Source: Fasciola hepatica (taxonomy: Eukaryota > Platyhelminthes > Trematoda > Plagiorchiida > Fasciolidae). Taken from it: DNA of 64,000 nucleotides. Both the position numbers and the translations under genes were made by a program. The notes under the pieces were generated by a model that made no database searches, had not been told where the DNA came from, and worked only from the letters and a program-made list of their open reading frames with translations. The DNA is taken from NCBI GenBank assembly GCA_948099385.1, contig CANUEZ040000105.1, positions 3,529,001-3,593,000 on the forward strand, read 5' to 3'. Numbering within the stretch: the first letter of the stretch is position 1; every line of letters starts with the position of its first letter. This document shows positions 1 to 12,900 of this stretch, piece by piece.

Positions 1-2429
1 ATCATTTCGCTTGGTAGACCTCACGGTGAATTGTATTCCACGGCAGCTTAGTCTGCCACTGACTTTTTGGAGCCTGCTTCTAATAAGATTTTCAAACGCA
101 CCTCAAATAGCAAAGAATTACTGCTTCATTTACCCGGAGAAGACAACCATGTGAAAACAAAAATCCAACGCCCTTGAAGCTGCTGGTGTGGAACAACATC
201 TACGTGCACGCCCACAGGTACGCAATAGTTCAAAATGCCACAAGTGCCTTATTCTCTTTCAACTCCCTTCCCATCAAGCGGCAGAGGAACTTATCGAAAA
301 GCAACACTTACTTTCCTCAACAAAGTGCATAACGTGCTCAGGACTACGCCCGATGAGGCTCCCCCTCAAATGGAAGCGCCGGGGACAACCGCCCAGCTGG
401 TGACGTTCACGCATGGCCCGCGAACCTGTCCCAGGCAGAGAACGGCCCTATTCAGGCAATCACCGTCCCGTTACCTTGGCCCTTTCACTCCAACTGAAGT
501 ATCCGTGGAATTGGACGGTTTATTCCTGACTGGCCCTCTTTAGCAGCCAGCGAGCAGTAGACACCTCCAGTTGCAGTCTTCATCTTAGCCCGCTCCATAT
601 CTAGCTTCACTGTCACTAAAAATATCACCTAAGACCTAGCAGTAGGAATCTTCCCACCACCGACCGTTCTTCTGCCAAGGAAGCGGCTACGTGGGATGCC
701 AGCTAACCCTAACCCCACCACACCAAGCAACAGTGCCCACCAGCGAGTCCTTCTTGCGCGGGAAGATCCCCGAAGTCGGATACCAAAGTTTTATCAGAAG
801 CTGCACAGCGGGTTTCAGAAATTCGGACCAGCAAGAATGGACGGAATTGGTCAATGCTCTCATTGCCCTCCACATTATACCACAGGAGTGGCCGTAGCCC
901 ATCGGCAGTAACCCTGAATTTCATAAAGTAATTCCGCTCCGCTAAACAGTATACAATGAAGAAAGCGGGGAAAACAATAATATTTGTTTTCAACAAGTGC
1001 GACATTTACTGACAAATCAATATTTTTAAATACTGCATCGGTTCTATATATCATCGTGTGCAAGTTTTTAGTTTATTTCTGGATGAGAAGAAAAGGAAAT
1101 TGCTTGTTTCGTATAAAGGGTAGATACCTGAATGTACTTGGCGTAGGTTCGTCTGACCAGTTTTGAACTCAAATAAATCTGATTCACATTCGTACAGGAG
1201 ATAAAACTGAGAACCACAAGAACAAACAAATGGGAGTGGATTAGTTGAAACTAGTTAAAAAATAAACGGTTAAAAGGAAAATTTGAGACTGTGAACGTTG
1301 GAAGTCATAGATGATAAACTTGAGCATGACGAGTTCAAATGAGCTGGGTTAGTTGGTAGGTGACTTTAACCGATGGATCAGTCGATCAATCGAAGTTTTG
1401 ACTGACTAGTAGAACACCACTAGATTGCACGATAATCAGCTCAGGAAAGCTGGAAAAATGGAAGACAGAAAATATTGTACGATATTTTAGGATGAGAAAA
1501 ATCCAGTCAGCGAAAGGTTCAGTAAAACGCACATTTGCGTGCGGTCGGTCAGGAACACAAAATATCAAGAGGAAATGGTTTCAAAAAAAAGAGGGTCTAG
1601 TGGTGGACTGCTGACAGATTGCCTTGATCAATGAGTCCGTAACAAACCAGGGTGATTGGGACTTACGACCTAAGGTTATAAAACAGTGCAACAAGGAACT
1701 GGGAGGCAACCACACTTCCAACTCTCTGGTGGATAAGGCAAAGTCACACTTAGATCCCAGTCGTCCTCGTCCGCATTGAGATCATCGGTTGCGGTGATTC
1801 TTCCGCTTGTGGTCTGCAGATTGGTTCAATTTTGTGATAGCAATTTATGCAAATTTGGATTTGAGACCTTCCCAGACTCATGAAATTCAAATCTTCCCGT
1901 CGTTTTTCGGGCTCCTTATCAGTCGGCGTGTAAAACCAGTTGTCAATTACGTACGTACTGAGTGCAAAAGACTTCGGGACACCGATTTAGAATGTAACGG
2001 TTTACTCAACTAGTAAGAAGCGTACATGGGCATGCAATAATATACAGGGGGAACTGTTAGGGCTACGTCCGGCCACTTCTTTCACCATCATCTAGGCAAC
2101 CTTTATCTACAAATGAGTCCTTCACTGGGTATTTAACTGACTCAGCCGATATTTGATCGCTGAACATTACAAGGGTAATCTTCGAAATATTTTGCTTGTT
2201 CTGCGTCCGCGAATTCATTCCTTCCATCGTCTGATTTCCAATCCAAAGCCGTGTCGTACTCCGCGGAGCGCTATAGCTGGCTCATGTCTCCCTTGGAAGT
2301 TTCTTTTTCCTCAAGGTGAACAAAACTTTCGTCAATTCTGTTTGATTCTCTCGTTGCACAGTCCCTCTTTTTGTAATATATCAGTGAGAGTCTACTCCCT
2401 CCGACCAGCTCCATCCTGACTCGGCCGGG
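1..2429. other. Unrecognised sequence, no gene seen
   Basis: Only short open frames are present, the longest about 100 codons. None shows a domain motif, repeated structure or similarity to the transposable elements elsewhere in the window. The stretch 2,200-2,429 may be the eroded upstream part of the CR1 3' UTR that ends near 2,630, but I could not align it convincingly by eye. Confidence 0.5.
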
Positions 2430-2630
2430 TTAGCCACCCGACCTTGAGTTCAAATTTGCCGGGCGCCGCCTTCAAGAGTAACTTAAGTACTTTCTCCTGT
2501 ACAATACTGAGTGCACATACCTGAATCATCCTCTTGGAATTCGGACTCCACTTCCAACTGTAGCGTTTGATCTTGCGTTACAGCATGCCTCGGGGTTATC
2601 CGAAATAAACCATTATCATTTTCATTAACA
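2430..2630 (+). mobile_element. CR1-like retrotransposon 3' end relic
   Basis: The stretch from about 2,438 (cttgagttcaaatttgccggg) resembles the 3' UTR of copy A near 43,995. It ends with the diagnostic tail: a cluster like gcatgcctcggggttatccg, then aaataaaccattatc and a degenerate ATT run. The same gcatgcttcgggcgtttccgaaataaaccatt tail closes the copies ending at about 44,257 and 48,635, and copy B on the minus strand. This is a heavily diverged, 5'-truncated fragment with no coding potential. Confidence 0.6.
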
Positions 2631-3910
2631 TAGATAAGGCATGCTATTATAGGGGTCACTGTCTCAAAGGAAGAATACACTTAGACGTGAAACTTCTTGT
2701 TTGCTCGGAGGTTACTGCCTGAGAGCATCTTGGGCCATGCTCAGTAGTTCAGAAGCTCAGCGTCATACGTCTTTTCCATCTAAATTTATCTGAATCAGTT
2801 GGCAAAAGTATGCCGTTAGAAGCGGAAGAAAAGGTAGAAATATTACTCTGTCTACCGACAGCAAACTCGCTGAGAATAATGGTATGAAGGTGTTACAAAA
2901 CGGTGAATCACTGCCTTGCAGTTGTGTGGCACTGATCTTCGGTGTTTCACACTGAACCCGGAAGTTCAGGGGAGCTTTTCGTGTCCCATCCGCGGTGAGC
3001 TACAACATAAGTGGTACTTCCGATTACAACTTTGATTTGAATCACTGTGGGCGTGATCACTTCGTCCAAAAGACACAAGGATCGACAGTATAAAACACCC
3101 TGGCACAATGTGCTTTGGTTGGCCAAAGCAAGAGAATTCTGAGAGGCAGGGAAGCATTGAAGGGAAGCTTTTAGCGCCAGTTTTATATATTACAACGCTG
3201 CGGCACACATTCTCGTTTGATTACCTTATGGATCTCTGACAAGCGCAAGACGTTTATGTCAGTGAGCACTTCAAATCTTGTATGTGTTCACTGTTTCGTA
3301 GCCATCAAAAATCTGAAACATGACGATTGGTGTGAAGGGTACCAACGAGTTTTAACTCATCAACGTTTTATATTGCGTTGCCTTTGCCGCCCTTGACGAA
3401 AATTCAGACCTATCCTATTCCCATCTCTCACTGTTTCCGCGGGGGTTGTGCTGCTCCGTGAAAAGCTACCGGTAGAAATATGTCATAATAACCTTGCAGT
3501 CAACACATCGTGGTAGTACACTAATCACATTCAAACATGGTCTCAATATACCATCACCATCGAAAAGCAGCACTGTCGATCCCAAGTCTACCTTCCTCTG
3601 TATGTGTCCAGGTTTCCCTAATGCATCGCTGTCAATAGCCTCGGTGGGTTCTTTAGAGCCTTTGATCTAATTCTACTTAGAACTTTCCGACTATTAGAAA
3701 ATCACTCTAACAGAGGAGATTCTTTTGGATCCTGTGTTCCGCCAGCATGATACTAGCCTCATTCCCGCTCAAACTATTATTTAAAAACTATCTTACCGCC
3801 TCAGAGCTGGCCTGTATTCTGCGTGAGCAAACTGTTCTAGGCGTTACCGTTTCTAATTCCTCACAAATGCAACCTCTTGGGTTCTTTTAAGTGTCCCGGC
3901 TCTACCATGG
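2631..3910. other. Unrecognised sequence
   Basis: No open frame above about 80 codons, no motif, and no similarity that I recognise to the other repeats in this window. Confidence 0.5.
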
Positions 3911-4267
3911 TGTAAAGAATCTATGACAAAAACCCCTACAAATTTTCTATATGTGGTGTAAACCTGACCATACCCGACATTACTTTTCTAGCTTCTTCCA
4001 TGCACAGAAACGTAGCACGTTTACCTGTTAATGCAAAACATCCGATTTTGGCCCTCAACCGGTTTTGACGGTCGCACATGGACCACAGGAGTTAGAACGT
4101 TTGAGTTTTATTTTAAAGTCTGTTTGATCGCATACTCGAGGTTGGTGCATGCTAATATTTTTGAGTTTTGAAGCTTGTACAGTAAAAGCTGCAAACCAAC
4201 TTTATTCTACTTTTGAGGTTGTTGTGAACTCGCTACTCGTTGCTCAGATTGCGATTCTTTTAACTTA
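3911..4267 (+). mobile_element. Old BEL/Pao-type LTR (solo LTR candidate A)
   Basis: It begins TGTAAAGAA and can be aligned by eye along its length with the LTR at 7,246-7,602. Shared landmarks are a ccatgcac block (about 4,000), an 'aaccg-tttTGACGG' block (about 4,060), 'agtctg-ttGatcGCATAC' (about 4,118), and the terminal ctactcgttgctc motif near 4,240. No gag or pol coding follows, so it is probably solo. The 3' end is approximate and I could not identify a target duplication. Confidence 0.5.
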
Positions 4268-7245
4268 AATTCGCGGATGTCATGCCCAATCAAAACAGCT
4301 TCAAGGATGACGCAGTCCCATTTGATCTGTTTCGCTAAACGCACGTAACCCAAAACTAAAATCCCTCCTCGGAAGTTCCCACTGTGAACAACAAAAGACA
4401 TCACTGCACTGCTGTCACCGTTCTACATGTGAAATGTGCAACCCGAAAGTACCAGGTGGCATCGTGCCCGCCGTCTAGAAGGGGCCCATAAGAGACCACC
4501 AGTATAAGGCTCATCTATTATTACGATCCAGAGGAAGTTCTCCCGTTTCTCGACGGCTAGTACCTCATGACATAGCAACGCTAACTCTCATTCCAGGCAT
4601 ACCTCGTACCTTAACTAACCCCGCCAAGTATAAGAGGCTCCACCGCTCCATATTTTGCCTTCTCTCTACAAAGCCCAAGTGCAAATCATAAATCTTTTTT
4701 TATCCTCAAATAATGCACACCCGTTGTTCACGAACTTGCCAACTATCAGCAATGTGGTTTAATCTCCACAACACTTCACCCTCCAAATGTCCGCTACCAA
4801 AACTCGTGAACCAAAGTCGTGATCATTATATGAAAATGTACCACTGGCGATCAAAATGGAAATTTCCTTTGCAGCATTTATATGAACCCCACCGGTTCAT
4901 ATACACTGTCTTCATTCATCACCATAAACCACAGTTGCAAACCACATCAACGCTTCAGACCTCTTCATTTATTCCAGGCCCTTAATATTTCCGCCATCCC
5001 CCATGGGGCAGCTTCACCGAACCCCCCCCCCACCAATTGAAACTTCGGGCTGGCTTATCTGAAGCTGATTCCTGGAGACACTTTGCCGCGTTGGCTGTCA
5101 CGTCTAGAAGTCAACTACGGTGGATCTCGACCGGCGCTACTTCAAAAGACCCCGCTGAAACTGGATGGTCAAATGCAGCGTCTAGATAAACACCCTGACC
5201 TTATCATAGGTCCCAAAGATTGATTGAATAAACCAATTGTCTATCTTCTGAAACGACGGCCGATTACATTTTTCACTCGGGTCGACCGAGGTCAAACTGG
5301 AGCTTTTCACCACAACTTTGATAGCAGTCAAGCCACCCGGCATGAAGCAATTCTCATAATTTCCCTGCAGACCGGTAAGGGACCACTTATGCAGCCTCTC
5401 TCCTATCGATATCATTGCTGATGTCTTCGCGAGTGACAGTTCATCCTCCACCTGTTACCAAGCCAGCCATCAATGCGTCGACCTCACCCGTCACACCTCG
5501 TCAAAGCCGGCTGGTTAAGCAACACATAACCTTTGCCCAGCCAGATGACTCATATCCACGGGATCACGCATGTTACTGATAGCACTTGCTCCCTGATTAT
5601 TAATGGATTACATTTAGAACAAACCGATATCTCAGGTGAAAAGAAACACAGAAATTTAATAACAATATCAATACTACACTTGCGTGAACATGCTTTTTTT
5701 GGTGCTCTTCAGCTGACACACCAGAAAACGGGTTAACAGTCTGGATGAAGCTTTACCTTTGTTTGTTGAAACCCACGTATGGGAAGAAAATACAGATTTT
5801 TAGAACGATAGCCTGAGAAGCAGCAATCAAAACTTGGCGTATTGTTAGCAGAGGTGGGTGGCTCAGAAAAAGATCACACGGCGTTGGATGTGTGAAGTTC
5901 GTGATGACTTTTGTTGACGAAACAGATGGTAATACGTGCTTATCTCACAAAACCGATGTTGGGTCCAATATCTCCAAAGCAGAAACAAGGATGACGGTTC
6001 ACAGTCCTTTTTAAAGTGTGATGTAGTCCCTTTTGAACAGACCAGGAGAGTTCATGGGGGACAATATACAATTGCCGGAAGTAGACTCCAGCTTAGGATT
6101 GTGGAGCGCTGAACTGTCGAAGCTGACAAGTTTGTAAGAATAACCTACTCAATTTTCCAAGAGAAACTTCCGTGGGCAAAGACGAACGCAAGTTATGTTT
6201 TGAAGTTACTCCGATATATTTTATGCAGTTCACAATTGCGAGAGGGGTAGAGTTAACCGCGGGCCCCTCTTCTATAAAAGGCAATCGCGCAGTGCAGAAC
6301 CGGGTTTTGACTTTTGACATTGTTTAATGGAAGACCAGGATGTTCAGAAAAATTTTGAGTACGTGCAATATTTTCGAGAAAATTGTCTTCATAAGACTGC
6401 CAGGAGATAGACTGAGCCATAAAACGTCACCAGCATACTTCGCCAGGAGGGCTGGATAGACGGTAGATAAGTTGCAAATGTAAGTGATGAATAAGTAAGA
6501 AGGGAGAGAGGCTCCTTCAAGAACGTCTGTGTTGCTTAAAGGATATCTGAAAAAGTTTCGTCCAATTTTGATACACTGAGATCTACGCTGGAAGTAGTCC
6601 TTTGGCCAGCTGAGCTAGTGGGCCAAGTAAATGATTCCAAATTTTAGGAAGCAGGGATCACGGTACACTTTTAAACGCTGATGTGTATTCAAGAATGGCA
6701 CATCTAGCTGATTTGCACGGGTCATTGAAAAAATTTGGAATATAGTGTGCAGTTCACTCTATTGCGTCGATCGTGAAACACTGGGGTTTATGTGCAAATT
6801 GCCGCTCGTCAGTGGGACTTTGACTGTGATTCGAAAGCACTGAGGCAGCGAGTTCAATCTGCCTTAAGGCAAACGAGGGAGACTCGACAGAGCGGAAATT
6901 CTTGGGTCCTTTGAAGTTACTCCCTCCTTTTCTATGGAAATGATGGTGACAGGAAGCTCACAGTCCGGAAGGGAGGGCAAGTTACTTGGATGATTGGTAA
7001 GAGTGGCCATTAGCCCAGGGGTCAGGTCAGGTCTGGTAGTAGGTATTAAGATTCGGGACAAAAGTTCAGTCCAGGTTCTTACACCCTCGAGCCTCGGTTG
7101 ATTCTCTCCGGGCAAATAGTTATGTTTCCCATTCGCCGCTTTTGCCCTTCTCTCTAAGCTCGGATCTGTGAAGGAAAAAGTTAAGAAGTCGGCTTGCGGT
7201 CAAGGGCGCAGCAACTCCAGTGTTACTAATTGGGTTCTCACCCAG
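4268..7245. other. Unrecognised sequence
   Basis: No convincing gene. There is a short poly-C run at about 5,022-5,031. An open frame of about 90 codons lies on each strand at 5,180-5,450, but neither carries a motif I recognise. The rest has only short frames. Confidence 0.5.
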
Positions 7246-7602
7246 TGTAAAGAACAAATACTGAAAACGCTTCCAAATGTTCTACGTGCTTTGTGAATTT
7301 GATTGTTTGAAAATAACTTGAATTGATAGTCCATGCACCACACTTTTCCACGTTTGTTTATCCATGTGAGGCATCTGAATTTGGCTATGAACCGTTTCTG
7401 ACGGCCGTGTTTGAGCCGCGAGGCCTTGAACCTTTGGGTTTTACTGTTAAGTCTGATTGGCCGCATACCTGAGGTTTGTATATATTTTTAACTTTTGTGA
7501 ATTTCGGTTTAGTACCGTGGAAACTACGAAGCAATCTTGTTCTGGTTTTGGGATTCATTTGAAGTGACTACGCTTTGCTCGATTTGCGAGAATCGGCTTA
7601 CA
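7246..7602 (+). mobile_element. BEL/Pao-type solo LTR B
   Basis: A 357-bp unit starting TGTAAAGAAC and ending CGGCTTACA, with TGTAA/TTACA inverted ends as in the other BEL LTRs here. Its 3' part (aggtttgtatata, tttagtaccgtgg, gactacgctttgctc) parallels the intact LTR at 9,377-9,754. It is flanked by cccag (7,241-7,245) and ctcag (7,603-7,607), a 5-bp target duplication with one mismatch. No internal region remains, so LTR-LTR recombination is likely. It lies just beyond the 3' end of the minus-strand CR1-like element. Confidence 0.65.
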
Positions 7603-7629
7603 CTCAGGTCTACACCAAACCAAGTGGGT

Positions 7630-9376
7630 CATTTATAATGCGGCTTTTGGCCTAAGGGCTAGTATGCAGAAGCCAGGTGTGGGGGGAAAATGAGGAGGGT
7701 CTTGGAGGGGCGTTTATAGGAGAAGTTGGAGTAGAGAGTGAGGGTGTATGGAAAACGGTGGATAAAATATTGGGAAAGGAGCTGCACCCAAGTTTTCCCC
7801 GTCTATGCCAGGTCAGTTTCCCTCTGAGAATACGACCGGCCGGCAAAGGTCCAGACGGGCCTCAAACTGAACCACCGAGTCCGCAGCCACCATCTCGGCC
7901 GGCAGACCTTTCCAAGCACTGATGAAAGGGCGTGGATAAAGTGCTCAAACCGTCCCCAGTGATTCCAGTTTTGCCGATTTGTACTCGTGGCCTTAAAGTT
8001 GGGATTTCTTTGCCGTTACTACAACCAGCCTAGTTGGGGCTAGTGGCCCCTGATCTCTTCGGAGACTTCTACGAATCCTCCTCCAAGTCTGTCACACTTT
8101 GAGAAGAACAGTTTCAGCGCCTTGAGTCACTCAGCATATGGCTTGTTCCTCATTTCGTCCACCGTCTTTGTGAAATGATGCTGAATTTTTCCAGGCTGCA
8201 GCCTATAGCACCAGAGCAGGGGCCAAAGCTTGCACACAGTAATGGGGGTGTCGCCTGACAAGCCTTTCGCAGTGTGACAAAGGTACACGAGCCTCTCGTG
8301 ATGCAAATGTGTGCAGTAGTTTGCAGAGCGCTCGTTTTGCCATGGTCTTGGCTGCTAGGCACAGCTTGGGTGGCTGGTGGCAGTTAGTTATCCGAAATCC
8401 AGGGTCCTCGATGTCTGGGGCCGGTTTTAACATTTGTGAGTCACTTGGGTCTACATATTAAAAACCCTCTCCAGCTCCCTGGGTCAGATAACTTTACTTC
8501 CACACATTGAGTGGCTAGTGCAACTGGGTGGACCAAGACTGGATCCTGTTTACGCCCTCTTGGATGTATAACGTACCTGTTTCACCAATAAGTATCAGGT
8601 CGTCAGCAAAGGGGTAACCTGAGTTTTCTACAATGTATGGGGTCGTTCACGAAAAATACTAGTAGAAGCGGGCCCAGCACTGATCCCTGTGGGACCCCAC
8701 TAGTGACCCTCACCCTCGTGGACTTGCCTTCCTCCACCCGCAAGCATTGCTTCCTGTGTACTAAGTTGAACCCAGGTCCGCTCAAGGACCTGAGGCGCGA
8801 TCTTGGGGGCCTCCATCTTGCGGAGCAGCAGCCGGTGTTTCACAGAGTCGAATGCCTTTCGGAAGTCCAAGTAGCAGACCCAGACCTTTTCTCCACTATC
8901 CATTCTGGCCTTTGCTTTGTCGAAGAACGAAGGAAAGTTAGATAGGCAAGATATTTTTTATTGGCCAGTCTATGTAGTGTGCTGGAGATGACCCTATACT
9001 CAGCTAATGTTTTGGGCAGTCGGTCTCTGATCGGCCGTCCCAGTATTTTTAGGGGCACTGGTAGCATACTGACCGGCTGGTAACTCTGCACCGGTTCCTT
9101 CTTACACCTTTGTGTGCATGAGCCACTCCCGCTGTCAGCCCGTCTCCAGGTAGCTTTGCATTGGGCAGATACCCAGTACACAGGCTGGCCAAAGGTGTGG
9201 ATTAGAGAACGCAGAATCACTGCGTGGGTGCCATCTGGCCCGGCTGCCTCCTGCAAGTTCAGTTTTTTAAAGGCTTTTTCGACATCATCAGGAGAAAATA
9301 AAACTGGCTGCTTCAACAGCGGTCCGACAAGGGGGTTTGAGGCAAAGTCTAGCCCACGGTCGGTCTGAAGCACCAT
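7630..9376 (-). pseudogene. CR1-like element, 3' half: reverse transcriptase relic
   Basis: RT of a non-LTR retrotransposon on the minus strand. In order of reading: the fingers region with AAGPDGTHAVILRSL (near 9,240); YLDFRKAFDSV, the first catalytic block (near 8,860); TSGVPQGSVLGPLL (near 8,690); and FADDLILI, the catalytic pair (near 8,600). The C-terminus LPAEMVAADSVVQFEARLD runs to a stop at 7,813-7,815. Several frameshifts and stops separate these blocks, so it is dead. The 3' UTR runs to about 7,630. Its reading frame enters from 15,473: the BEL element at 9,377-15,472 is inserted in it, and the frame continues across the junction when one copy of the 5-bp duplication is discounted. 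It is a different family from the CR1 copies at 38-63 kb. Confidence 0.85.
9372..9376. repeat. Target-site duplication, left copy (accat)
   Basis: accat lies directly before the TGTAACA start of the 5' LTR and recurs at 15,473-15,477 directly after the 3' LTR. Five bp is within the 4-6 bp range known for BEL/Pao integrases. Confidence 0.9.
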
Positions 9377-9754
9377 TGTAACAGCCGGTCGTGGAAAATC
9401 CCCCTTTTTTCCTCGCGATTCAGTGTTTTTCCCAACATCACTCATTTCCATACACTATTGACTTTTCTTTACGAACTGGTTGTTTTTCTGGACCAATTGT
9501 TGTTTGTTCGCGCCCAGAGCGCTATTTTGGCACATCCTTGTTCAGGACCTGCGTGACGCACGTGCTGTCTGCTCACACGCTGCTATTCGGTTTCTCGTTG
9601 TTGAGTCTTTGTGATCGTATTATTGAGGTTTGTATATTGTTTACGTCATTGTTTATTTTAATAATCTAGTATCGTAGAATTATCACGGATAATCGCCTTC
9701 TGATTTCGGGATCCGTTGCGAATTTGGCTACGCATTGCTCAAACGGTCGTAACA
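9377..9754 (+). repeat. 5' LTR of the BEL/Pao element
   Basis: 378 bp, from TGTAACAGCC to GGTCGTAACA. By eye it is identical over its length to 15,095-15,472. TG...CA ends are present. I see no clear TATA box or AATAAA signal, so U3/R/U5 limits are not assigned. The last part holds the motif ttggctacgcattgctc (about 9,724-9,740) shared by other BEL LTRs in the window. Confidence 0.95.
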
Positions 9755-9769
9755 ATACTCAATAATACG

Positions 9770-9944
9770 AAGTGTGCATGGCGTCTAGGTCAGCTCTGTA
9801 ACCTAATAGAGGGCGTGATGGTAGAGGCAAAGAAAACCAAGGGCGACGTCTACACCATGGCCGACCTGGTGATCAAGATGCAGAACTGCTCAATAGCCCT
9901 CGACCATTTAGGTTACAGAGCTGACCTAGACGCCATGCACACTT
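9770..9944. repeat. 37-bp perfect inverted repeat, 101-bp spacer
   Basis: 9,770-9,806 is the exact reverse complement of 9,908-9,944. The right arm is the original gag sequence: it encodes YRADLDAMHTL, matching NRSDLNALHAQ in the gag relic at 28.3 kb. The left arm is therefore the derived, inverted copy. The transcript would form a long hairpin near its 5' end. The open frame runs through both arms. Confidence 0.95.
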
Positions 9945-12900
9945 TGGAAGGCATAGTCCGTCACCTCTCTCCCGAACTACAGGGTCGGTGGGCGGAAGAA
10001 GCTGAACGGATAAGCCGAGGCGACAGAGAAGCCAACTTCGAAGACCTGACTGAATACTTAGACAGGCAAACGAAGATAGCTGACAGCAGATTCGGCCGAC
10101 TCATCCGGGACAGCAACCGAGCAAACAAGCCCGGTACTAGCCAAGTCCAAACCCCTGTACGGGAACATCCAAAGTACCAGCCTTGGACCAACACACACGT
10201 CATTTCACGAGATGCTACGGCGAAACCAAATTGCAGATCCTGTGGTACTAGCCATGGCCTACCAGAATGCCCCAAGTTCGGCAATGCCACAATAGACGAA
10301 CGGTGGGGAATGGCGAGGATGGCAGGAGCATGTTTCATCTGTCTCAACACCACGCACCGGGCAGCAGCCTGTAGAACAAGGAATCGATGTGGTTACGAGG
10401 GCTGCACGGGCAGACACCATCGGCTGCTGCATCAGGCGAGAATAACCATATCCGAGGCGAGTGCCAAGCCCAGCGTGATTTGTTCAACTTCGCAATCTGC
10501 CAGTAAACCGGTACGTTTAGGCGTAGTGGCCGTGGGAGTAGTGACTCCGACTGGGATAGCCAAGGCGTTGGCTTTCGTTGATAGTGGATCCGACACCACT
10601 TTAGTGAAAGAGCGGTTTGCCGACAAAAACCAACTGGCTAAAGGTGCGACGTCGCTGGCAGTGAGCACGGTGGGCGGAACACAGGTAATGACTGCCGGTA
10701 GATTAAGGCTGCAACTCATCTCTCTAGACACTAACGAGGAAATTGAACCAACGGAGGCATTCACGTTAGCGGATCTCCCCATGCGAGCACCAAGGTCGGT
10801 GAACGCAATCTTGACTCGATGGCCCCACCTGCAGGATGTAACCGTTGTAGACTGGGAAGATGATGAGGTGGATCTCCTCATCGGATGCGACGTGCCAGAG
10901 GCGCATTGGGTGCTTGACCAAAGAGTGGGCGACCGCCAGGCACCTTATGCCGTACGCACGGCTCTGGGATGGATGTTATACGGTCCAGTAGGGGTACGCG
11001 GTTCCGTGAATTACTTATCCGCCGAAACGGACCGCATAGAGTATCATCTGCAACGGCTTTATGAAAAGGAGTTTCATGACATTGGGGACGAAAGACCGAC
11101 GTTGTCTCAAGAGGATCACTTCGCTCTACGAACGGTGCGGCAAGGCTCTAGAGGCCTCAAAAAACAGTTCGAGGTTCCCCTCCCATGGCGCACACCGGTC
11201 GACCCGTGGACTGACAACAGAAATTATGTTCTCCAACGATTACTACGACTAAAAGAACGCTTCATTCGAGACCAGAATCTGTGGGAACGATACGCGGATT
11301 TGATGAAGCGAAACGAGGACCTCGGTTACGTTGAAAGGGTGCCTGTTAACACCGACAGCAAAAGGGGTATCTGGTATCTGCCTCACCATCCGGTTATCAA
11401 CCCCAAGAAACCCAATAAACTGCGCGTGGTTTTCGACTGTGCGGCCAAGTTCCAGGGCAAGTCGTTAAACGATCGCCTACTACAGGGGCCTGACTGGACC
11501 ACACCACTGATCGATGTTCTGTGCCGTTTCAGAGTGGGTAAAGTGGCTTTGTCTGCCGACATTAGGGAAATGTTCCATCAGGTGAAGATTCCGGTAGGAG
11601 AACGAGATGCTTTGCGTTTCCTGTGGTGGGAAGGGAGCGACCGGGACAACGCAGTGGTGAATTATAGAATGACCGTCCACCCCTTCGGAGCCATATCGTC
11701 ACCATTTTGTGCCAACTTCGCCCTCCGAGAATCAGCGAACAAACATGGCGATCTGGTACATCGGACGGTGGTAGAAAGCGTCAGCAGGAACTTCTACGTC
11801 GACGACTACCTTGGGTCATTCGATGATGTGGAATCAGCTCTAGAGCAGTTCAGGGGTCTGACGAGATTGCTGGAAGAGGGTGGCTTCCATCTAACTAAAT
11901 GGATGTCGAACGCCTCAGAAGTGCTGAAGGTCATCCCGTATCACGAAAAGGCCGAAAGGGTAAGAGATTTGGACGGCTCTCCACTTCCTATCGAGCGCAC
12001 TTTAGGGATACAATGGGACGCGGAAACGGACGATTTTGTTTTCGAACTGAACGTTCCCGAGCTGCCAATAACCCATTGTGGCATACTATCTGCCGTCTCA
12101 AGTTTGTTCGACCCGCTCGGTTTCGTCTCACCATGGCTGCTACCCGGAAAGATCTTGCTGCAGCGGCTGTGCCGTAAGAAAGTTGATTGGGACCAGTCAC
12201 TGGACCGAGGGGACCGGCTGGACTGGGAGGAATTTTTGAACACCTTGAAGAAATTAGGGGACATAAGAATACCACGATGTTTGACCCCTGGCCATACGAC
12301 ACGGACTGGAGAACTACATGCCTTTTCCGATGCATCCGAAGTCGGTTATGGAGCTGTGGTTTACGGACGATGGTGCGCAGGAGATGGACAATATACCACG
12401 AGGATCCTGTTCGCCAAAGCCCGCGTTGCTCCACTGAAGTCGGTCTCAATCCCACGCCTTGAACTCAGCGCAGCCGTGTTGGCAGTCAGGGTGGTGCAAG
12501 CTGTGAAGAGATGTTTCGATCTCTACATTTGGTCGGTGAGCTTCTGGACGGATTCAACGATAGTACTTTACTACATCAACAACGTACGGAGCCGGTTTAG
12601 TACTTCCGTTGCTAACCGGCTCACGATTATCCACGATGAATCGGCCACGCACCAGTGGAGTCATGTCAGGTCTGGCGATAATCCGGCCGACCTGTGCTCC
12701 CGAGGTGCGAACAATTTCAGGCAACTGGACACGTGGACGAGAGGGCCGAACTTCCTGCAATTGCCCAAACAGGACTGGCCCGTGTTCGAATTAAAACCCC
12801 CTACGGAATTGGAACTGGAGATCAAAAACGTAGTGATAGCAACCAACGTCGTCGAAGCGTCGCCCATTTTATCGCGACTGGTCAGGTTTTCTTCCTGGAT

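Noticed and set aside
4355..4375. ctaaaatccctcc near 4,365 as a BEL polypurine tract on the minus strand
   Set aside because: No TGTAA LTR start adjoins it in the required orientation, and LTR A next to it is on the plus strand. Probably chance.
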